Shown: positions 25,267-34,184, counted from the stretch's first letter. The stretch is 54,732 nt of DNA from Chloroflexota bacterium (GCA_026706395.1 JAPOYU010000025.1:3734-58465); one strand, 5' to 3'. Notes: a model not told the origin generated them from the sequence alone. A program made the numbers and translations.

Positions 25267-26286
25267 TTGAGCAACAACGGTATCACCAGAATCGCAGATG
25301 ACATCGTACAGGTGCAGATCCCCCTGCCCTACGTCCTGAACATCGTCAATTGCTATCTGTTGCGCGGGGCTGAGGGCTGGACGCTCGTCGATACCGGCTT
25401 GAACACAGCGGCGGCGCGCTCGCAATGGAAAAGCGCGCTGTGGACGCTGGGCATCAAACCAGCCGATATCAAGAAGATCGTGCTGACGCATATGCATCCC
25501 GATCACTACGGCATGGCGGGCTGGTGGCAGCGGCTGACCGAGTCGCCGATCCCGCTCACTATTCCGGAGCGCGAGCAGCGTCAAATGCGGGTTTTCTATG
25601 AGCGCCGCAATACGCCGCTGTATCATCAGTGGCTGCTCGATTGCGGCATGGACGAAGCATCGGTGGAGAACCTGGAGGGCGCGCTGTACAGCACGCGGGA
25701 CTTGACCCAGCCGCACCCGCTAGAGCAGGACTTTTTGCCGCCGGACATGACGATCAGATTGGGCGCGCGCGAATTTCGGGCGATTCACGCGCCGGGGCAT
25801 AGCGATGGCCAGATGATTTTCTATGACGCGGCCGACCGCTTGATGATCTGCGGCGACCATGTACTGATGCGCATCACACCCAATATCGGCGTCTGGCCGC
25901 ATACCGAGCCGGATCCCCTGGGACGATTTCTGGATTCGCTGAATGAGTTGGCACTCCTGGATGTTCGGCTGGCGCTGCCCGGTCACAAGTGGCTGATCAC
26001 CGATTGGCGCGGGCGGATTGAAGAATTGATCGCGCATCATCACGCTCGCCTGGAGGCGACTCAGGAAGCGCTGGCTGATGGCGCGCGGACGGCGCTTGAA
26101 GTGGCGGCGCAGCTCTTTGATCTTGAACGACTGACGCCGCATGAATGGCGTTTCGCCCTGGCGGAGACGCTGGCCCACCTCGAATATCTGCGCGAACAGG
26201 GCCGGGCCTCCCGCAGCAACCGCGGAGGAACCGGGGCGACCGAGTGGACCGCCCCCGCGAGTCAACCAAGCAAGATGGATAGCTAG
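25267..26286 (+). CDS. Metallo-beta-lactamase-fold hydrolase
   Basis: A 339-residue MBL-fold protein. The metal-binding motif is clear in VLTHMHPDHYGMAG (HxHxDH, near residues 79-84). Later come FRAIHAPGHSDGQ (third histidine), MICGDHVL (bridging aspartate) and LALPGHKWLI (last histidine). The N-terminal LPYVLNIVNCYLLRGAEGWTLVDTG is typical of the glyoxalase-II-like or alkylsulfatase-like branch. Substrate unknown. The start is a TTG at 25267 with GTGAGG 9 nt upstream. The C-terminal 30 residues are low in structure. Its stop overlaps the convergent glycoside-hydrolase gene by 4 nt (CTAG). Confidence 0.83.
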   Translation: MSNNGITRIADDIVQVQIPLPYVLNIVNCYLLRGAEGWTLVDTGLNTAAARSQWKSALWTLGIKPADIKKIVLTHMHPDHYGMAGWWQRLTESPIPLTIPEREQRQMRVFYERRNTPLYHQWLLDCGMDEASVENLEGALYSTRDLTQPHPLEQDFLPPDMTIRLGAREFRAIHAPGHSDGQMIFYDAADRLMICGDHVLMRITPNIGVWPHTEPDPLGRFLDSLNELALLDVRLALPGHKWLITDWRGRIEELIAHHHARLEATQEALADGARTALEVAAQLFDLERLTPHEWRFALAETLAHLEYLREQGRASRSNRGGTGATEWTAPASQPSKMDS

Positions 26287-27335
26287 CGCTGCAATTGCGC
26301 GATGGTCTCACAAGCCGGGCAACTGCCGTCGCGACGGATGATGGCGTAGCCGGCTTGCGGGTCGGCGCCATAGGTATCGAAGTCGATATTCCAAATGATC
26401 GCCAGATCGACCGGCATATCTTCGAAGTTGGACATGATCAGCAGGGCTTGCGAGAGCCAGGCGGCTTGCTCGGAGACCGATGTCGTCGAGGCCCAGGCGA
26501 AACCCTGTGGCAGCGGCCCGTAGCCTTCGGGCGAGAGATAACCGATCTCGGTCATGCACATCGGGATTTCGGTATTGCGGAAGGGCCAGGCGACGCGCTT
26601 CAACATCGTGATCAAGTACCATATAGGGAATTCGCCGCGCGGGTCGCCGGCTCGCGAATCCGGTGAAAGCCTGCCCTCTGTATATCGCAGACCGATACAA
26701 TCCGCGTGGTCGGCGACGCCGGCCTTTGCCATACCAGCGTAATAGTGATCGTCATTCCAGACATGCCTTCGCCCAAATGCGTCCTCGGCATTGGTCGGCG
26801 CCAGCGCCCCTGTAATGACCAAGGTATCCGGGTTGGCTGCCTTAATAGCGGCGAACGCTTTCTGCAGCATGTGGGCGTACGCGGCCGGATCGATCTGCCC
26901 AGTGGGCCATTCGCGGTCGATATTCATCTCGCGCCAGACTTCGACGGCGTCAGCGCCCAGCGCAGCTGCTTCGCCCAGGAAATCGGCATAAGCACCTACG
27001 TAGTCGCCGCCGCCGTTCGCCAGGTCTTCTTTGTGGCCTGTGATGCTTAGCAAGACAAGGAAGCCCGCCTCGCGCGAGCGGTTGATGCGGTCGCGGACGA
27101 CAGCAAGGTCAACGCCTTCAAAGAAGGGAATCTGCCATTTGACCCAGGTCATGCCGGTCGAATGCATCGCGTCTTGCGCCGCTTCGCCAAAGTGCAGGAC
27201 TTGGCCGCCGACGGGCACGGGCAAGCGATTCTCGACGGCCGGAGCGCGCGTTGCGAGCATCCAGGCCAGGTACAGGCTGAGGATGGCAATACCGACCGAC
27301 GCCAGCGCAAGGTCGCGAAAGCGGCGTTGATTCAA
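26283..27335 (-). CDS. Glycoside-hydrolase-like (clan A barrel) protein, shortened paralogue with altered active site
   Basis: A 350-residue protein with an N-terminal membrane anchor or signal sequence (LASVGIAILSLYLAWMLATR) and then a TIM-barrel region. It is a paralogue of the next gene upstream and lacks that protein's beta-rich N-terminal domain. The catalytic acid/base region reads EVWREMNIDREW (Glu136), where the paralogue has EVWNEPNIDREW: the usual Asn and Pro of the clan A NEP motif are Arg and Met. The conserved His of IGVHYNEG is Arg here (IGLRYTEG). The nucleophile Glu263 in CMTEIGYLS is kept. The last 308 bp of the gene are almost identical to the paralogue. It may be inactive or a binding protein. 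Confidence 0.78.
   Translation of the reverse strand: MNQRRFRDLALASVGIAILSLYLAWMLATRAPAVENRLPVPVGGQVLHFGEAAQDAMHSTGMTWVKWQIPFFEGVDLAVVRDRINRSREAGFLVLLSITGHKEDLANGGGDYVGAYADFLGEAAALGADAVEVWREMNIDREWPTGQIDPAAYAHMLQKAFAAIKAANPDTLVITGALAPTNAEDAFGRRHVWNDDHYYAGMAKAGVADHADCIGLRYTEGRLSPDSRAGDPRGEFPIWYLITMLKRVAWPFRNTEIPMCMTEIGYLSPEGYGPLPQGFAWASTTSVSEQAAWLSQALLIMSNFEDMPVDLAIIWNIDFDTYGADPQAGYAIIRRDGSCPACETIAQLQR
26291..26598. repeat. 308-bp near-identical block, copy A (3' end of glycoside hydrolase)
   Basis: This block matches 27350-27657 with a single mismatch (T at 26568 against A at 27627, Glu against Asp in the protein). Sequence outside the block is diverged between the two genes. Direct orientation, spacing 1059 bp. 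Confidence 0.95.
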
Positions 27336-27341
27336 ATGCCA

Positions 27342-28718
27342 TCACCTTTGCAATTGCGCGATGGTCTCACAAGCCGGGCAACTGCCGTCGCGACGGATGA
27401 TGGCGTAGCCGGCTTGCGGGTCGGCGCCATAGGTATCGAAGTCGATATTCCAAATGATCGCCAGATCGACCGGCATATCTTCGAAGTTGGACATGATCAG
27501 CAGGGCTTGCGAGAGCCAGGCGGCTTGCTCGGAGACCGATGTCGTCGAGGCCCAGGCGAAACCCTGTGGCAGCGGCCCGTAGCCTTCGGGCGAGAGATAA
27601 CCGATCTCGGTCATGCACATCGGGATATCGGTATTGCGGAAGGGCCAGGCGACGCGCCGCAGCATAGGTATGAGATAGCGCGTCGGGTGTTCCTTGCGCG
27701 GGTCGCCCCCTTGCGCGGTTGGCGGCAGGATGCCCTCGTTGTAATGGACGCCGATGCAATCCGCGTAGTTGGCGACGCCAGCGTTGGCCATCTGCAGCAT
27801 AAACACGTTGTCATCGCAGCCGCCATAGCCGCAACTGTCGCCAAAGAAGCCGGTCGGCGCCGGCGCGGCGCTGATGACTATGGTGTCAGGATTGACCGCT
27901 TTGATCGCCACGTAAGCAGCTTCGAGCATACGCGCGTATTGGGCGCCATTGATACGGCCCCGGGGCCACTCCCGGTCGATATTGGGCTCATTCCAGACTT
28001 CAATGGCGTCCGCGCCAATTTCAGCCAGGTAAGCCACGTATTCCGCGAATTGCGCCACATAATTATCGAAGTCCGCCGCCAGCCCGTTTTTGTCCCCCTT
28101 CGCGCCCAGCAGCACCTTTAGGCCTTGGGCATGGGCTTGGTCGATAAGGTCTTTGCCATCCGAGATGCCGAAATGCACCTGCTTCTTGACCCAGGTCATT
28201 CCGGCTGACGTCAAAGCCGCTTGGGTGGCTTCATCGAAGTTCATGATATGCCCGCCGACTGGCAGGGGCAGACGGTTCTCGATGAATGCAGTGGGCGCAG
28301 CTGGCGCATCGAGGACCTGCACCGGCTCGGTGTTGACGAGGCCGCCGTCGTTGTTGACGGCGATCGGCCCCAATACATAGAATAAACTCTCTTGATCGCT
28401 GTTCACCGCGTGCAGCCGAATCTGGTAAAAGCCGTCAGACAATACAGTGGTATTCCAAGCGCCGAGGCTGCCGTCGACAACCGGGGACATTTGAAAACTT
28501 ACGATTGGCGCCCAGGATGCTTCGGCGCCCGGTTCATAAGGCGCCGCTTCGACAAAGAACCACTGCTGATCGGGAATATTTGCGCTGCCGTGAAGGTCGA
28601 CAATCTCGCGGACGGTATTGTAGACGGGGTCCCATTCCAGCATCAAATCGGCGGATTGCGCGCTGACGACTCCGGCGAATCCGAGAATTATTGCCAAGAG
28701 AGTGTATAGACGTCGCAT
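27342..28718 (-). CDS. Secreted glycoside-hydrolase-like protein with N-terminal beta domain
   Basis: A 458-residue secreted protein. A signal peptide (LLAIILGFAGVVSAQ) ends near residue 21. A beta-rich, immunoglobulin-like region follows (about 25-125, including SLGAWNTTVLSDGFYQIRL), and a clan A TIM barrel occupies about 145-458. The catalytic acid/base is Glu244 in VWNEPNIDREW and the nucleophile is Glu371 in CMTEIGYLS; IGVHYNEG supplies the usual conserved histidine. I cannot fix the GH family from the sequence alone; GH39, GH5 or GH53-like members are the nearest by motif. The next gene on the same strand, 6 nt downstream, is a shorter paralogue, so the two are probably co-transcribed. 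Confidence 0.8.
   Translation of the reverse strand: MRRLYTLLAIILGFAGVVSAQSADLMLEWDPVYNTVREIVDLHGSANIPDQQWFFVEAAPYEPGAEASWAPIVSFQMSPVVDGSLGAWNTTVLSDGFYQIRLHAVNSDQESLFYVLGPIAVNNDGGLVNTEPVQVLDAPAAPTAFIENRLPLPVGGHIMNFDEATQAALTSAGMTWVKKQVHFGISDGKDLIDQAHAQGLKVLLGAKGDKNGLAADFDNYVAQFAEYVAYLAEIGADAIEVWNEPNIDREWPRGRINGAQYARMLEAAYVAIKAVNPDTIVISAAPAPTGFFGDSCGYGGCDDNVFMLQMANAGVANYADCIGVHYNEGILPPTAQGGDPRKEHPTRYLIPMLRRVAWPFRNTDIPMCMTEIGYLSPEGYGPLPQGFAWASTTSVSEQAAWLSQALLIMSNFEDMPVDLAIIWNIDFDTYGADPQAGYAIIRRDGSCPACETIAQLQR
27350..27657. repeat. 308-bp near-identical block, copy B (3' end of glycoside hydrolase)
   Basis: Partner of 26291-26598. It encodes the C-terminal third of the barrel, including the nucleophile motif CMTEIG. 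Confidence 0.95.
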
Positions 28719-29032
28719 TTGTACTCCGTTTCACAGGTAAACATCGCCTCGATTATAGAACAGGCGGCTCAAGGCGGCTATCGGAGAAAGCGCGCAGTTA
28801 TTCCCGCGCCGGCAAGTTCACATCGGGCCTGCGGATGCGCGCGCCCTGTGTTGTAAGTCTATCCCTTTTTCTTGTCAAACTGCTGTTTGCGGTAGCCGAG
28901 CCTGTCTGGTATTTTCTGTGAGTATGGGAGCCCGTTTCGCCGCCGAGCGGTTGCGGTTTACAATTCGCCCTGGAACGGTCAACGACGGTTTCATCGGTTT
29001 CGCAAGATGTGGACATATTCGGAGTTGGAGCT
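28719..29032. other. Divergent intergenic region, 314 bp
   Basis: It separates the glycoside-hydrolase pair (minus) and the class III aminotransferase (plus). A perfect TATAAT on the minus strand (28752-28757) serves the former; TACAAT at 28959-28964 on the plus strand is a weak candidate for the latter. I see no gene in it. Confidence 0.5.
28752..28757 (-). promoter_or_regulatory. -10 element for the glycoside-hydrolase gene pair
   Basis: TATAAT on the minus strand, about 35 nt before the ATG at 28718. The -35 region is not convincing. Confidence 0.4.
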
Positions 29033-30430
29033 ATGTCGATGATTCGCGACGCTGCAAGGGTCGAAGGCGAGATTCTAGAGAGGTATCGCGAACGCACGGT
29101 TGCTTCGAAGGCGCGGCACCACGAAGCTCAACAGGTTATGCCCGCGGGGGATACTCGCGCCGCCACCTTTTTCGAGCCATATCCGACCTACATGGCCGCG
29201 GGCGCCGGCGCCTGGCTCAGGGACTGCGATGGCAACCGCTATCTCGATCTGCTGAATAACTTCACATCGCTGGCGCATGGTCATGCTCAGCCCGAAATCG
29301 TCGAATACGCCGCCGATCAGCTGACGCGGGGGACGGTCTTCGGGACGGCCGCCGAGCCGCAGGTGGCGCTGGCGAAGCACCTGATCGAACGTGTGCCGAG
29401 CATCGGGATGCTGCGCTTCACCAATTCCGGCACTGAAGCCACGATGATGATGATGCGGGCGGCGCGGGCATACACGGGGCGCGACATCATCGTCAAGATT
29501 GACGGCGGCTACCATGGCTCGCACGACTTTGTCGAGGTGAGCGTCAGCGCGGATACGCAAGCGAGTGGTGGACCGACAGCGCGACTGGAAGGGCGCGGTG
29601 TGCCGGAAGCGGTGCTGAACGCCGTCATGGTCTCGCCGTTCAACGACTTGGCGGCGATGGAAGACACACTTCGACAACATCATAAGCGAATCGCAGGCAT
29701 CATCATCGAGCCGATGCCGAATTCCGGAGGCATGGTGCCGCCGGCCCCGGGTTACCTGGCCGGTTTGCGGGGGCTAGCGGACAGGTACGGCGTTCTGCTG
29801 CTCTTCGATGAAATTGTGACGCTGCGCTTGAGCAGCGGAGGCTTCCAAGCCATCGCGGGCGTGCGGCCCGATATGACGGCCATCGCCAAAATCATCGGTG
29901 GCGGCTTCCCGGTCGGCGCATTTGGCGGGCGGAAAGAGATCATGCAGCTTTTCAATCCGCTGGTCGAATCCGAGTCTCTGTTTCATAGCGGCACATTCAA
30001 CGGCAACAACATGACGATGACCGCCGGTCTTGCGGCGATGCGCCGGCTGGATGAGGCGGCGATTGAGCGCATCAACGGCCTCGGCGAAAGACTCCAAGAC
30101 GGGATCAACGGGATATTCGAGTCGCAAGGGATCCGGGCGCAATGTCTGGGATACGGCTCGCTGCAGCAGATTCAGTGGACTGACCAGCCGGTGGTCACGC
30201 TGGCGGACGCGCGCCGCGCCGGCGACGACACCGGCCGATTGCGCGAGCTGCTGCATCTCGAACTGCTGAATCGCGGCGTCTATACCAGCAATCGCGGCAT
30301 GTTCTGCATTTCAACGCCGATGCGGGACGAGGAGATCAATCTGGCGCTGACGGCCCTCGAAGGCGCGCTGGAGCTTCTTCAGCCATATATGCGCGAGGCA
30401 GCGCCGCGGCTGCTGCAGGACCGAATTTAG
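29033..30430 (+). CDS. Class III PLP-dependent aminotransferase / glutamate-1-semialdehyde aminomutase-like
   Basis: A 465-residue fold type I PLP enzyme. Visible family motifs: FTNSGTEATMMMMRAAR (phosphate-binding loop), KIDGGYHGSHD, LLFDEIVTLRLSSGG (aspartate that contacts the PLP ring) and AIAKIIGGGFPVGAFGG with the Schiff-base lysine. The TRAATFFEPYPTYM opening and length resemble the HemL/GSA-AM branch, but a long N-terminal helix and no hem gene nearby make a catabolic aminotransferase equally possible. The start at 29033 has TTGGAG 3-8 nt upstream. Cytosolic, apparently monocistronic. Confidence 0.85.
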   Translation: MSMIRDAARVEGEILERYRERTVASKARHHEAQQVMPAGDTRAATFFEPYPTYMAAGAGAWLRDCDGNRYLDLLNNFTSLAHGHAQPEIVEYAADQLTRGTVFGTAAEPQVALAKHLIERVPSIGMLRFTNSGTEATMMMMRAARAYTGRDIIVKIDGGYHGSHDFVEVSVSADTQASGGPTARLEGRGVPEAVLNAVMVSPFNDLAAMEDTLRQHHKRIAGIIIEPMPNSGGMVPPAPGYLAGLRGLADRYGVLLLFDEIVTLRLSSGGFQAIAGVRPDMTAIAKIIGGGFPVGAFGGRKEIMQLFNPLVESESLFHSGTFNGNNMTMTAGLAAMRRLDEAAIERINGLGERLQDGINGIFESQGIRAQCLGYGSLQQIQWTDQPVVTLADARRAGDDTGRLRELLHLELLNRGVYTSNRGMFCISTPMRDEEINLALTALEGALELLQPYMREAAPRLLQDRI

Positions 30431-30527
30431 CGCCAAGCACACTGAGGACTGCGCCTGCACAGAGATAGCCCCTATCCCTGAACCTCTCGCCGTCTGGGTT
30501 AGAAAAAATAAACACACACTCATACAC

Positions 30528-30539
30528 GAACATATGGTC
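30528..30539. promoter_or_regulatory. LexA-box-like element (GAACATATGGTC)
   Basis: One mismatch from the perfect palindrome GAACATATGTTC found at 54107-54118; the ATAT centre is identical. The GAAC-N4-GTTC core is that of Bacillus/actinobacterial LexA operators. Function is unproven. Confidence 0.3.
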
Positions 30540-30895
30540 TACTATGGGATCCGAAAGTATGCTACCCTCAGCGTATGACCGTCTCAACACAATCCCGGCT
30601 CCGGGCACAACCACATGCAATCTATCAGGCCAGATGGCCAGATGGCCGAAAAAAAAGTTTTTCTGCGGACACAAAATCGACACAGCCGCGCCCGACCCGG
30701 CAAATCTCGCGGATCGCACGAGAAATTATCACAAATCCCCACTTTTATGAAAGATATGATAGAAAAAAATATTCCCTCTATCGATAATGCGCTCCCCGGA
30801 CCAGGCTCGCTCCCGCTGCACCGCGTCATTGCTGGGCTTCAGCGCGCCAGCCTCGCTGCGCCGCGACCCTGCGGCAGACAAAACTTGCCTGCCGA

Positions 30896-30913
30896 TTGTG
30901 ATAATTATCGCAA
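30896..30913. promoter_or_regulatory. 18-bp palindrome TTGTGA-N6-TCGCAA (CRP/Rex-like)
   Basis: TTGTGATAA followed by TTATCGCAA is a palindrome with one mismatch. The same half-site, TTATCACAA, occurs exactly at 30726-30734. The spacing matches CRP/FNR-family (TGTGA-N6-TCACA) and Rex (TTGTGA-N6-TCACAA) operators. No start lies next to it, so the regulated unit is unknown. Confidence 0.35.
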
Positions 30914-31092
30914 AAGCCGCCGAAACCAGTCTCCGGCAAAAGAAATTAAATTCAGCGAGGGCGGAACCCGGGCCGACGAAAAAGGAGACTAATCTGCGCC
31001 CTTCGCAATCTGGAACCGGGCAAGTCGTACAATTGCCGACATCGGACGGTCGGATGCGCGTAAAGAGGAGCGCCAATCCGAACATGACCGGG

Positions 31093-31938
31093 TTAAAGAA
31101 GGCCGGCCACTCGCATATGCGCCTGGATGAGATCGAAGAAACGCTCTTCGGAGTTATCCTGCGGCGCGTAGCCGATGACGCGGCGGGCATTGGCGATGCT
31201 CCAGATCGCGTGTGGGTTGGCACTGATGCCATAGAAGATCTGGAAGGGTATTCCCAGGTCGTCGCGGATGTCCTCGGTTTCGATGCTCTTGATGAAAAGC
31301 TGGGCCATATCGCGCTGGCTGATGTAGACCGCGAGAGCGCGGCGCATCCGGCGCAGATCGCCCGGCGGCGCATCGGCGACATCCGTTTCGCGGGGACCGC
31401 CGATGCGAATCTGCACATTTTCCAGTGGCCGTCCGCCATGCGTGACGCCGCTGGCGTAAACTTGTCCGATCTGCTCGAAGGCGATTTTCGCCCAGCCATA
31501 CCAATTGTCGGAGGCGTTCATGTCAGGCCTGACCATCGGCGCGGCGCCGTCAAGAGCGTAGTTCTCGTAGAAATCAGCGGCGTGATTGGTGCTGGCGGCG
31601 ACCAAGCGCCGTACGCGTTCTTCCCAGGCGACTTGATAGACGTTGTAGGCGAGTTGCAGGTTTTCCAGTTCGGACGAGAAATAGGCATCGTCGCCTTGAT
31701 CCTGGACGCGGTAGTAAGCGCAATGCACGACGGCGTCCGCGCCGCTGAAGTGGCCCCGGTAGGCATCGCGATCTTTGTCCAGCAAGTTCACAATCCGGAC
31801 GCCTTCGACTTCGTCCCCGTCCTTGTTGGTCGTCCGGGTATCGAGCAGGGTCAGATCGTAGCGCTCGCGCAGGGCGGGCAGCAGATCACCGGCGATGGTT
31901 CCGCTGGCGCCGGTGAGGACGACTTTCTTTTTGGACAT
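31093..31938 (-). CDS. NAD-dependent epimerase/dehydratase (SDR; uronate-dehydrogenase-like)
   Basis: A 281-residue extended short-chain dehydrogenase. The Rossmann motif is VVLTGASGTIAGDLL near the N-terminus, the catalytic Tyr-Lys pair is in NWYGWAKIAFEQIG, and VAASTNHAAD precedes it as the usual serine region. Length and the YGWAK motif fit uronate dehydrogenase or related sugar dehydrogenases. The start is placed at 31938 with AAGGAG upstream. It follows the polytopic membrane protein gene on the same strand at a 78-nt gap. Confidence 0.8.
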   Translation of the reverse strand: MSKKKVVLTGASGTIAGDLLPALRERYDLTLLDTRTTNKDGDEVEGVRIVNLLDKDRDAYRGHFSGADAVVHCAYYRVQDQGDDAYFSSELENLQLAYNVYQVAWEERVRRLVAASTNHAADFYENYALDGAAPMVRPDMNASDNWYGWAKIAFEQIGQVYASGVTHGGRPLENVQIRIGGPRETDVADAPPGDLRRMRRALAVYISQRDMAQLFIKSIETEDIRDDLGIPFQIFYGISANPHAIWSIANARRVIGYAPQDNSEERFFDLIQAHMRVAGLL

Positions 31939-32015
31939 ATTGGATTCTCCTTGTGCTAAGCAAACTGTTACGCAACGTGGGCCGACCAAACGAAGCCGGA
32001 TCGCGGCTCTATGAT

Positions 32016-33779
32016 TTAGGGTGTGTCCTGTTCGTCACTAACCTCGTACACGCGCACGTCGTCTTGATAAAACACCACGTCCAGATGCATGTCAGCCGGC
32101 GGTTCAGCGCCAGACGAAACCAAAACGAAGTTGATCTGATCGACTCCTTCAGCATTGCGCCTCAGGTAGTCCCACTCGAAGGTCCTGACGGCGTTGAAGT
32201 CAAGGGCGCGGCGTTCAGCGAAGACCGGCAGCCAGGCCTTGCCGTCGGCGGCCATGACTACCGCATCCGGCGCTGTATTCTCGCGCAGCCAGGCCATCGC
32301 GACAATGTCGCCGTCTGAAATGGTGGCGTGCGGCAAGTCGAGCAGTGGGCGGAAGGCGTCAAGGATCGGCTGAAATGCGCCGCCAGCAAGCAGAATGAGC
32401 ACGGCGGTCAAGGCCATCAAACGGTAGGCCGAGCGGCGCAGCCTTCGCTTCAGCGAAGTCGGCACGCTGCCATCCCATATCTGCAGCAGCGCGATACCGC
32501 CAAACCAGGCGTAGGGCAGGATGATGCCGTGGCGGGCGATGTTCGGCGCGTTTGTCAGCGCGCCAAGCGGAGGCAGCAGCGAGCCCAGAGCGCCGACAAG
32601 CGAAGCTTCGACGACAAGCAGCAGCCAGATCAACATCAGCCAGGACACGAAGCGCAGACGGCCATACATGCGCAAGCTCATCCAGATGCCGAAAAGCGCC
32701 AGCGGCAGTATGACGAAGCCTTGTCCGCGGGTCAAGTGTGCGAAGTTTCCCATTTCGGCGGTGAAGGGAGAGGGGCTGATGGGCAATATATGGGGCAGGT
32801 TGTTGATCAGCCAGGGGGCAATGCCAAGCAGCGCCACCAAGGGAAGGCCGACGGTCAGGCTGATGCGCGACTTCATTGTGATCGCGCGGCGACGATCGAG
32901 CCAAGCGAGGCTCAGCAGCGAAAGAAACCCGAACAGCATAACAAGACTCAGGCTGAGGTTAGCGGTGATGACCGCGCCCATCATCAGACCACCGGCCGCC
33001 AGATCGGCAAGATTGAACCGCCTCAGGAGGCGAATCGCGTAAAGCGCGAAGGCCTGCATGAAGAGCAGCGCAAGCAACTCACTGAAGTGTCCGTCGAGGA
33101 AGCTACGGTGTATGCCGAAGCAAAGCAGCAGCGCAATGGTCATGGCGCGCCCCAAGCGCTTGTCACTTAGCTCGGCGCCGAAGTCGTATGCCAGCCAGAG
33201 GAGAAGAAAGACGACGACGGCGGAAACGCTCAGTTGGATGAGTGGGATGGTGTGGTCGAGCTGCAGACTGAGATAGGCGGACAGGGCGTGGAAACCGGGC
33301 GCGATGACCACAGGCGCCTGCGGAGCAAATGGCGCGAGGGAATTAAAGGATTCGCCATCACGGGTGGTCAAGCTATGGAAGCCGGTGACTTGTCCCTGTG
33401 TGCCCAGTGGCGCGGCCAGGTGGAAAAGCGGCATGATGACAAGCAGCGCAACCAGGGCGAAGAAGGCCAAGTCTTCCGGACCGGGCCAGCCCAGGTCATG
33501 ATCTTGCAGTCTCTCGCCGCGGGCCTCGGCACGCGCCTGCGCTGTGGAGAGGGTCCCGCCGAGCACAACGCCGGACAGGAGCGCGAAGAGCAGGTAGTCG
33601 ATGACCAGCGTGTCCCAGCCGAAGGCTTCGGTGTAGAAGACGGCGCCTCCGGTTAGAAGAGCGAGGCAAAAGGCCGCTGAGAGCGCGATGCGGGGTTGGG
33701 CCGTGCGCCAGGCGGGCGAGAGCATCGCGCCCGCGCCGAGCAGAACTGCCCCGAAGATGAAGACGACGAAGAGGCTCAT
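32016..33779 (-). CDS. Polytopic membrane protein, GT-C-like, with C-terminal extracytoplasmic domain
   Basis: A 587-residue protein with 12 or so hydrophobic segments between residues 1 and about 480. The final 100 residues (from about FRPLLDLPHATISDGDIV) are soluble and read AMAWLRENTAPDAVVMAADG, like the C-terminal part of GT-C-type glycosyltransferases and oligosaccharide-transfer-like proteins. Conserved acidic residues of the first loop expected for GT-C are not obvious, so I call it only a GT-C-like membrane protein. It begins 16 nt after the toxin stop of the Phd/PIN pair on the same strand, with no separate promoter evident. Confidence 0.65.
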   Translation of the reverse strand: MSLFVVFIFGAVLLGAGAMLSPAWRTAQPRIALSAAFCLALLTGGAVFYTEAFGWDTLVIDYLLFALLSGVVLGGTLSTAQARAEARGERLQDHDLGWPGPEDLAFFALVALLVIMPLFHLAAPLGTQGQVTGFHSLTTRDGESFNSLAPFAPQAPVVIAPGFHALSAYLSLQLDHTIPLIQLSVSAVVVFLLLWLAYDFGAELSDKRLGRAMTIALLLCFGIHRSFLDGHFSELLALLFMQAFALYAIRLLRRFNLADLAAGGLMMGAVITANLSLSLVMLFGFLSLLSLAWLDRRRAITMKSRISLTVGLPLVALLGIAPWLINNLPHILPISPSPFTAEMGNFAHLTRGQGFVILPLALFGIWMSLRMYGRLRFVSWLMLIWLLLVVEASLVGALGSLLPPLGALTNAPNIARHGIILPYAWFGGIALLQIWDGSVPTSLKRRLRRSAYRLMALTAVLILLAGGAFQPILDAFRPLLDLPHATISDGDIVAMAWLRENTAPDAVVMAADGKAWLPVFAERRALDFNAVRTFEWDYLRRNAEGVDQINFVLVSSGAEPPADMHLDVVFYQDDVRVYEVSDEQDTP

Positions 33780-33794
33780 TGCTGGCTAGCGGAG

Positions 33795-34184
33795 TTACCA
33801 GAGGCGCTGGATCTCATAGCTGTCAAAGGCGCGGTCGCTAGTGATGATTGGGAGATCTTCCACTAGAGATTGGGCGATAATCAGCCGGTCGAATGGGTCG
33901 CGGTGGTGAAAGGGGAGTTCGGCAACCTGTTGCAGATGAGGAATATCTATCGGCAATTTTTGGAAATCGTACCCTTCCACTTCCTGAGAGATAAACTGCG
34001 AAAAAGAAGGCTGGAAAATTTCCAAACGTCCCGCACTAAATTTGATCGCTATTTCCCAAATGCTTGCATAACTCAAGAAGACGGCATTACTGCCGTCTTC
34101 CAGAATTGATATTGCGTTGGAGCTTAGCTTCTCATACTCACCAATGAACCAAAGCAGTGTGCACGTGTCCAATAGGAAATTCAT
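33795..34184 (-). CDS. PIN-domain toxin (VapC-like ribonuclease)
   Basis: A 129-residue PIN-domain protein. The acidic residues of the PIN active site are in place: MNFLLDTCTLLW (first Asp), SIWEIAIKFSAG (Glu), HHRDPFDRLIIAQ (Asp) and IITSDRAFDSYEI (last Asp). Such toxins cleave specific RNAs. Its ATG overlaps the antitoxin stop (ATGA at 34181-34184), the standard coupled order of antitoxin then toxin. The DPFDRLIIAQ variant belongs to the large plasmid-maintenance VapC branch. Confidence 0.9.
   Translation of the reverse strand: MNFLLDTCTLLWFIGEYEKLSSNAISILEDGSNAVFLSYASIWEIAIKFSAGRLEIFQPSFSQFISQEVEGYDFQKLPIDIPHLQQVAELPFHHRDPFDRLIIAQSLVEDLPIITSDRAFDSYEIQRLW

Larger units (their letters stand above)
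30431..31092. other. Gene-poor region, 662 bp, with operator-like palindromes
   Basis: No frame here shows a recognisable protein. The strongest open frame is 30575-30787 on the plus strand (70 residues, ATG, no ribosome-binding site), starting 35 nt past a GAAC-ATAT-GGTC element; I do not call it a gene. The stretch holds an A8-GT5 run, a tandem CAGATGGC repeat near 30626, a LexA-box-like element and an 18-bp TTGTGA-N6-TCGCAA palindrome. It lies at the ends of two convergent genes, so none of these sites has an obvious target gene. Confidence 0.5.

Noticed and set aside
30575..30787. 70-residue open frame past a LexA-like element
   Set aside because: No ribosome-binding site, no domain and an even mix of overlapping frames; left as non-coding.
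30787..31959. 390-residue plus-strand open frame across the epimerase
   Set aside because: Antisense shadow; the minus-strand frame carries the Rossmann TGASGTIAG motif and the YGWAK catalytic pair.
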